A DNA stretch of 11,076 nt from Bacteroidales bacterium (GTDB lineage Bacteria > Bacteroidota > Bacteroidia > Bacteroidales > Marinilabiliaceae): positions 1 through 11,076 of the forward strand of contig CAAFWU010000050.1 in NCBI GenBank assembly GCA_900766825.1. The letters are read 5' to 3'. This document shows positions 7,033-11,076 of the stretch, piece after piece. The notes under the pieces were generated by a model, which was given only the letters and a program-made list of their open reading frames with translations, was not told the DNA's origin and did no database searches. The translations under genes and the position numbers were made by a program. The number at the start of each line of letters is the position of its first letter. Positions within the stretch are counted from its first letter, which is position 1.

Positions 7033-7566
7033 ATGCAAAGAGTGCAACAAAGAGTGCAACAAACAAAGCAACAGAGGGTTCAGACAAAGGCGAAGATGAT
7101 GGCGAAGATGATGGCAAAAAAGATAGCCACAAAGGTGAGTGCGATGGTAGTGATGCTGATGATAGTCGGCACAGCCATAACGAGCCCCACGACCGCCCAA
7201 AGCAGTGGTCAGGAGAAGGGGAGCCTGAGTGTGCGCTATGCCACAGCATCGTTGGATTCGGTAATAAACTACAGTGCGCGAATGAATTATGCACAAGCCA
7301 CGCTGGAGGGATTTAGGGTACAGATATACTCAGGCTCTGGTGTGACGTCGAAAGACGAGGCCATGTTGGCCCAGCAGAAATTCATAACGATGTACCCCAA
7401 CGAGCGCGTCTACGTTATATACAACGCCCCATTTTGGCGAGTGCGCATAGGCGACTACCGAAGCCGAAGCGAGGCACTGCCCATGTTGGCCAAGTTGCGA
7501 GGCACATTTGCAGGCAGTTACATTGTCCGAGATAACACAGTTCGCAAGAAAACGTTCCGCGAATAG
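7033..7566 (+). CDS. Exported SPOR-like domain protein
   Basis: The longest frame is 177 residues from ATG 7033. In-frame ATGs at 7096, 7099, 7108 and 7111 are attractive alternatives, because the segment starting with MAKKIATK followed by VSAMVVMLMIVGTAITS is a normal signal peptide with probable cleavage at 'TTAQ' near residue 56; the first about 21 residues (Gln/Arg/Lys-rich) may be untranslated. Residues about 93-168 form a SPOR-like fold: 'GFRVQIYSG', then a helix (SKDEAMLAQQKF), 'ERVYVIYNAPFWRVRIGDYRSRSEA' and a second helix (LPMLAKL). SPOR domains bind denuded glycan strands of peptidoglycan, so a periplasmic, cell-wall-associated location is likely. It is followed after 65 bases by purF; the association is probably only transcriptional. 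Confidence 0.82.
   Translation: MQRVQQRVQQTKQQRVQTKAKMMAKMMAKKIATKVSAMVVMLMIVGTAITSPTTAQSSGQEKGSLSVRYATASLDSVINYSARMNYAQATLEGFRVQIYSGSGVTSKDEAMLAQQKFITMYPNERVYVIYNAPFWRVRIGDYRSRSEALPMLAKLRGTFAGSYIVRDNTVRKKTFRE
7037..7113 (+). repeat. Two 12-bp tandem duplications at the 5' end of the SPOR-like gene
   Basis: AAAGAGTGCAAC is repeated exactly at 7037-7048 and 7049-7060, with a third diverged copy to 7072. GCGAAGATGATG is repeated exactly at 7090-7101 and 7102-7113. Both units keep the reading frame. The second duplicates the candidate start codons. Confidence 0.85.
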
Positions 7567-7631
7567 AGGCCCCACAAGGCACAAGAGAACAACAACACCG
7601 AGAATTCCCAACAAAACAAATCACCACATAG

Positions 7632-9539
7632 ATGAGTGAAGCGATCAAGCACGAGTGCGGCATAGCCCTCGTCCGTCTGCTCAAACCGCTGGAGTACTAC
7701 CAGCAGAAATACGGCACATGGCAATACGGTCTTCAGAGACTCTTCTTGCTCATGGAGAAACAACACAACCGTGGTCAAGACGGAGCGGGTGCCGTAGGAC
7801 TCAAGCTCGATCAGCCATCGGGCAAACAGTTCATCTACCGCCTGAGGTCCAACAGCGACAATCCTATACAAGATGTTATAAATGGCATCAATGATCCGCT
7901 GATTAAGGCACAGGAGCAGGACGCCGAGAACTTTGCCAACGCTGCATGGGCAAAGGAGAACTTGCCCTTTGCCGGCGAGGTATACATGGGTCACCTGCGC
8001 TACGGCACCTTTGGCAACAACAGCATAGAGTACTGCCACCCCGTGATGCGCGAGAACAACTGGCGCAGCCGCAACTTGGCCTTGGCGGGCAACTTCAACC
8101 TCACGAATGTGGACGAGATATTTGCCTCGCTCGTTGAGTTAGGTCAGCACCCCAAGGACTTCTCGGACACGGTGACCATATTGGAGAATGTGGGTCACTT
8201 TGTTGATGACGAGGTGCAGTTGCTGTTCCGCCAATACAAAAACGAGGGTCTGGACAACCGCGACATATCGGAAAAGATAGAGGCGAGCATAGACATCCGC
8301 AAGATACTTGAGCGAAGCAGCCGCAAATGGGACGGAGGCTACGTTATAGGTGGCATCTTTGGTCACGGCGATGCCTTTGTAACTCGCGACCCATGGGGCA
8401 TACGCCCAGCCTATTACTATTACGACGACGAGATTGTGGTTGTGGCATCGGAGCGGCCCGTTATCCAGACGGCCATCAACGTACGCTACTGTCAGGTTCA
8501 GGAGCTTCAGCCTGGTCACGCCATCATAATTCGCAAGAATGGTCACGTGAGCGATGAGTTGGTTCGCGTGCCACAAGAGCGCCGCTCATGCTCCTTTGAG
8601 CGCATCTACTTCTCGCGCGGCTCGGACCGCGACATATACCACGAGCGCAAGCAGTTAGGTTTCCTTTTGGCTCCAACCCTGCTGGAGAAGGTTAACTACG
8701 ACATCGACAACACCGTTTTCTCTTACATTCCCAACACAGCAGAGACGGCATACTTGGGTCTGATGGATGGCGTGCGCGAGTGCATCAAAGAGCGCCAGTG
8801 CGAGCAAGTACTCTCAGAGCAAGCCAAAGGGGAAGTGAGCCGCGAGCGTTTTATGGAGATCATGCGCCACGAGCCTCGTTTCGAGAAGATACCCATCAAG
8901 GATGTTAAGATGCGTACGTTCATCACAGCCGACTCGGGAAGAGACAATATGGTGGGTCATGTCTACGATGTAACCTATGGCATTGTGAAGAACTTGCAGG
9001 ACACTTTGGTGGTAATAGACGACTCCATAGTTCGCGGCACAACACTGAAAAAGAGCATCCTCCGCATATTGGATCGTTTGCATCCCAAGAAGGTGATTGT
9101 AGTATCGTCCGCGCCCCAGATACGTTACCCCGACTGCTACGGCATCGACATGGCCAAGTTGGGCGACTTCTGTGCCTTTGCGGCAGCCATAGAGTTGCTC
9201 AAAGAAACTGGACGTCAGAGCGTTATAGACGATGTGTATGCCCGATGCAAAGAGCAGCAGAACCTGCCCAAGGAGGAGATTGTGAACTGCGTTAAGGACA
9301 TATACAAGCCCTTTAGTGTAGAGACCATATCGGCCAAGATAGCTCAGATGCTGACGCCCGAGGACATGCACGCCGAGGTGGAGATTGTGTTCCAAACAGT
9401 AGAAAATCTGCACAAGGCATGCCCTAACGACAGCGGCGACTGGTACTTCACTGGCGACTACCCAACGCCAGGCGGCAACAAGGTGGTGAACACAGCTTTC
9501 ATCAACTTTATAGAGGGGCGCAATGCTCGAGCTTACTAA
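7632..9539 (+). CDS. purF: Amidophosphoribosyltransferase, long Bacteroidetes form
   Basis: The predicted reaction is the first step of de novo purine synthesis: PRPP plus glutamine gives phosphoribosylamine. The N-terminal class II glutaminase domain has Cys9 in 'HECGIAL' as the nucleophile, reached after removal of a short propeptide, plus HNRGQDGAG at 45-53, RYGT at 123-126, the GN oxyanion pair at 153-154 and DPWGIRP at 253-259. The phosphoribosyltransferase domain carries the PRPP loop VVIDDSIVRGTT around residues 460-471. At 635 residues it is about 130 longer than E. coli PurF (505), with extra sequence near 70-110 and in the C-terminal third. This matches long homologues known in Bacteroidetes, some of which coexist with a normal-length PurF, so it might be a paralogue. 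It closes the + strand block and is followed by a terminator. Confidence 0.92.
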   Translation: MSEAIKHECGIALVRLLKPLEYYQQKYGTWQYGLQRLFLLMEKQHNRGQDGAGAVGLKLDQPSGKQFIYRLRSNSDNPIQDVINGINDPLIKAQEQDAENFANAAWAKENLPFAGEVYMGHLRYGTFGNNSIEYCHPVMRENNWRSRNLALAGNFNLTNVDEIFASLVELGQHPKDFSDTVTILENVGHFVDDEVQLLFRQYKNEGLDNRDISEKIEASIDIRKILERSSRKWDGGYVIGGIFGHGDAFVTRDPWGIRPAYYYYDDEIVVVASERPVIQTAINVRYCQVQELQPGHAIIIRKNGHVSDELVRVPQERRSCSFERIYFSRGSDRDIYHERKQLGFLLAPTLLEKVNYDIDNTVFSYIPNTAETAYLGLMDGVRECIKERQCEQVLSEQAKGEVSRERFMEIMRHEPRFEKIPIKDVKMRTFITADSGRDNMVGHVYDVTYGIVKNLQDTLVVIDDSIVRGTTLKKSILRILDRLHPKKVIVVSSAPQIRYPDCYGIDMAKLGDFCAFAAAIELLKETGRQSVIDDVYARCKEQQNLPKEEIVNCVKDIYKPFSVETISAKIAQMLTPEDMHAEVEIVFQTVENLHKACPNDSGDWYFTGDYPTPGGNKVVNTAFINFIEGRNARAY

Positions 9540-9550
9540 GATTGCTTAGA

Positions 9551-9576
9551 TTGCTTGACTGAGATTTGTCAAGCAA
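9551..9576. other. Small hairpin just after purF
   Basis: TTGCTTGAC at 9551-9559 pairs with GTCAAGCAA at 9568-9576 (9 bp, 8-nt loop), starting 11 bases after the purF stop. On the + strand it is followed by A residues, so it is not itself a terminator there. It may protect the mRNA 3' end. Confidence 0.5.
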
Positions 9577-9585
9577 AAAAATATG

Positions 9586-9645
9586 ACTCCGCAGACATGA
9601 CAAGAGAAAGAATGAACTCTTAGGGTCGTGTCTGCGGAGTTTTTG
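9586..9645. terminator. Probable bidirectional terminator between purF and the R-M genes
   Basis: ACTCCGCAGACA at 9586-9597 pairs with 9629-9640. The stem extends by four more pairs (one G-U) and then a second 5-bp stem (AAGAG at 9602-9606 with CTCTT at 9617-9621), with a small bulge and a 10-nt loop. T residues follow at 9640-9644 on the + strand. On the - strand a run of seven T (complement of 9575-9581) lies four bases beyond the stem, so transcripts from both convergent sides could end here. The 120 bases from 9646 to 9765 show no gene. Confidence 0.78.
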
Positions 9646-9765
9646 TGGCGTATAGGTCAAATTGCAGGACAAAAGTTCTCGAAATCCACATCAATAGCGG
9701 GATGGAACAAGTTCAAAGTATTATAGCGTGTTTTACTTCCAGCAAAAAACATTTAATACTTCAAA

Positions 9766-10836
9766 CTATAAACTACTTTCTCTCCACTCTGGATTACCAA
9801 TTTTCTCATAGTGCCTATTCTTTATTATATCGGGTAATTGCTCAATAGAAGGGAATTCTTTAGAAAGCTCTTCACACATCTTTTCTAAAAGAATATCACC
9901 AAGCGATTTGGAATACTTGCCCCTAAGAGCTTTTTCGTACCATATTTCCAAATCGTTCTCAGTAATAATATTTTGTATTCTACTCTTCCAGCCAATTTGA
10001 GTAAGCAAGGAAACTATAACTCCTTTTTCTGCTTCTTTACAGACAATTACAATTCTATCGCTAGAAATATTAGTAACAATGGCTTCTGCTAATTCAACAT
10101 CTAAACAAAGATGCTTAATTTGAATAGCAGGTCCCCAATTAGAATACATATCTAATCCTCTATCAGCAGCATTTGTAACGCCTACTCTGTAAACTCTTGC
10201 ATTTTGCTTTGTTCTATGGACATGGACATCCAAGCACATTACTTTTTTCGCAAAATCTTCAAATTCTGCTAAAAGATCCAATCTATCAGAATCTACAGAT
10301 ACTTCAACTTGTAGATTTAAGGCTTCAATCAAAGTCGAAAATAAAGAAAATACAATAATTTCATAAACCTTATCAAGACTTCTTTTTAGACCAGCTTCAT
10401 TCCAAAAGGCATCAATGAAATCTTTAACAGAGAAATCTTCCTTTGAAGCACAAGTAACTATAGTAAGTGCATTAAATAATTGGCAATATTTATCAATGAA
10501 TCGTCTATAAATGTAGGCTTCAACAGCACCACCTGTTCGCTCGTTTTCTTTGGCAAGAATCTTAATGGTTCTAGGAGGCAAAGCATTTTCATTAAAAAGA
10601 TCATCTTGGTAGCGAGCACTACTACTACATACCCTACCAAGTAATACTTTTGTTACTTGATCACGCCAAAACTTACTGGCTTTTCTGTATGATTCCAAAT
10701 CATCTAAATCTACATCTTTGAATAGTCTTGAATGATATAGTATTTCTGCAATTTGAATAGGCTAATATAGATGCACTCTAGACTTCTTAATGATTGAGTC
10801 GAGAGCCTTTTTAGCATCAAGTACTTCGCGTTTCAT
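9766..10836 (-). pseudogene. HaeII-family type II restriction endonuclease, interrupted by an in-frame amber codon
   Basis: The intact product would be a type II nuclease like HaeII (RGCGCY site in Haemophilus). The ATG at 10836-10834 starts a frame of 356 codons, close to my recollection of about 350 for HaeII, but codon 25 is TAG (10764-10762). Homologue-like sequence continues on both sides: '...KKSRVHLY' before and 'PIQIAEILYHSRL' after the stop. Further family-like segments are 'FWRDQVTKVLLGR', 'LKRSLDKVYEIIVFSLFST' and 'RVGVTNAADRGLDMYSNWG'. A possible catalytic set is Asp229, Gln239 and Lys241 in 'GLDMYSNWGPAIQIKH' (inferred from the D...(E/Q)xK pattern). The first usable start after the amber is a TTG at 10698 (codon 47); the first ATG is codon 200. 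A one-base change of CAG, AAG or GAG gives TAG. Assignment rests on remembered family sequence, not a search. It lies one base behind the methyltransferase stop. Confidence 0.85.
10762..10764 (-). other. In-frame amber codon in the restriction endonuclease gene
   Basis: Read on the - strand, the codons around it are CAT CTA TAT TAG CCT ATT CAA. Both flanks stay in one frame, with no shift needed. The codon therefore reflects a substitution, a sequencing error or recoding. Confidence 0.9.
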
Positions 10837-10837
10837 C

Positions 10838-11076
10838 TCAACTATTAATATTATGTGAATAGTTTTTTAGTGCCCATAACATTTGTTCTGCTACAGCTTT
10901 AATAACAGGTACAGCAACAGAATTGCCAGTTTGATGTTTAATTTTGCTATAAGGAACAACTATTTTGAAATCATCAGGGAAGCCTTGTAAGCGCAACATT
11001 TCTCGTTCAGTAGGTCTTCTTTCATCATTTATAAGAATGTAATTGGCAGAAGCACCAGCTCTTAGACAAGAAGAAT
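10838..11076 (-). CDS. DNA cytosine-5 methyltransferase, C-terminal part (runs off the right edge)
   Basis: The last 78 codons are visible, ending at TGA (10840-10838); the gene continues beyond the window. The segment RRPTEREMLRLQGFPDDF is motif IX and the C-terminal recognition-domain boundary of C5 methyltransferases, and HQTGNSVAVPVIKAVA is motif X, which packs against the N-terminal SAM-binding fold. The catalytic PC and ENV motifs lie outside the window. With the HaeII-like nuclease gene immediately behind, this is most likely the cognate modification enzyme that protects the same site. The two genes are separated by one base (TGA-G-ATG), which would allow termination-reinitiation coupling. 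The visible frame has no defect. Sequence is AT-rich like the nuclease gene. Confidence 0.9.
   Translation of the reverse strand, partial: SSCLRAGASANYILINDERRPTEREMLRLQGFPDDFKIVVPYSKIKHQTGNSVAVPVIKAVAEQMLWALKNYSHNINS

Noticed and set aside
8814..9413. A 199-codon - strand frame in purF
   Set aside because: It is antisense to conserved PurF sequence including the PRPP loop; no independent support.
9645..9848. A 67-codon + strand frame beginning at GTG after the purF terminator
   Set aside because: It starts at the terminator hairpin, overlaps the 3' end of the nuclease gene antisense, and has no recognisable features.
1..11076. tRNA genes, rRNA, CRISPR arrays, insertion sequences
   Set aside because: No cloverleaf, spaced direct repeats, transposase frame or terminal inverted repeats were recognised by eye.

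Overview
The window looks like a chromosomal segment of a member of the Bacteroidales (Prevotella/Bacteroides-like). The evidence is the gene types (a DUF4369-like/TlpA lipoprotein, a long Bacteroidetes-style PurF, a YwqK-type MORN protein), the lack of Shine-Dalgarno-driven starts, and several sites matching the Bacteroidetes promoter pattern TTTG-N(19-21)-TAnnTTTG. Genus cannot be fixed from the sequence alone.

Layout. Positions 1-92 may hold the last codons of an upstream gene. Positions 93-445 are an AT-rich leader with a good candidate promoter. A phosphoglucomutase/phosphomannomutase gene (446-2197) follows and ends at a strong intrinsic terminator. Next comes a thioredoxin-fold lipoprotein (2540-3652) with its own downstream hairpin. 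The gap after it contains a run of six G-tracts (possible G-quadruplex) placed directly upstream of a promoter. That promoter leads into a tight run of + strand genes: a secreted MORN-repeat protein, a secreted beta-rich YD-like protein, a NUDIX hydrolase and endonuclease III. A consensus -7 element then precedes a SPOR-like secreted protein and a 635-residue amidophosphoribosyltransferase (purF). A long hairpin with U-tracts on both sides closes this block.

Right edge. The composition drops abruptly to AT-rich (sampled 60-base rows have 17-18 G+C, against 29-39 in purF) and the strand switches. Here lies an R-M cassette: the C-terminus of a DNA cytosine-5 methyltransferase (motifs IX and X, running off the right edge) and, one base behind it, a gene for a HaeII-family restriction endonuclease. 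Translating upstream of the obvious 310-residue reading frame shows that the endonuclease gene really starts at an ATG at 10836 and is broken by a single in-frame amber codon at codon 25. The reading frame is otherwise intact for 356 codons. This is the most notable feature of the window: a likely horizontally acquired R-M unit whose nuclease is silenced by a point mutation (or, less likely, read through), while the end of the methyltransferase looks intact.

The chromosomal genes are mostly housekeeping: sugar-phosphate interconversion, purine synthesis, DNA base-excision repair and nucleotide hydrolysis, together with envelope proteins (thioredoxin-like lipoprotein, two exported repeat proteins, SPOR-like protein).
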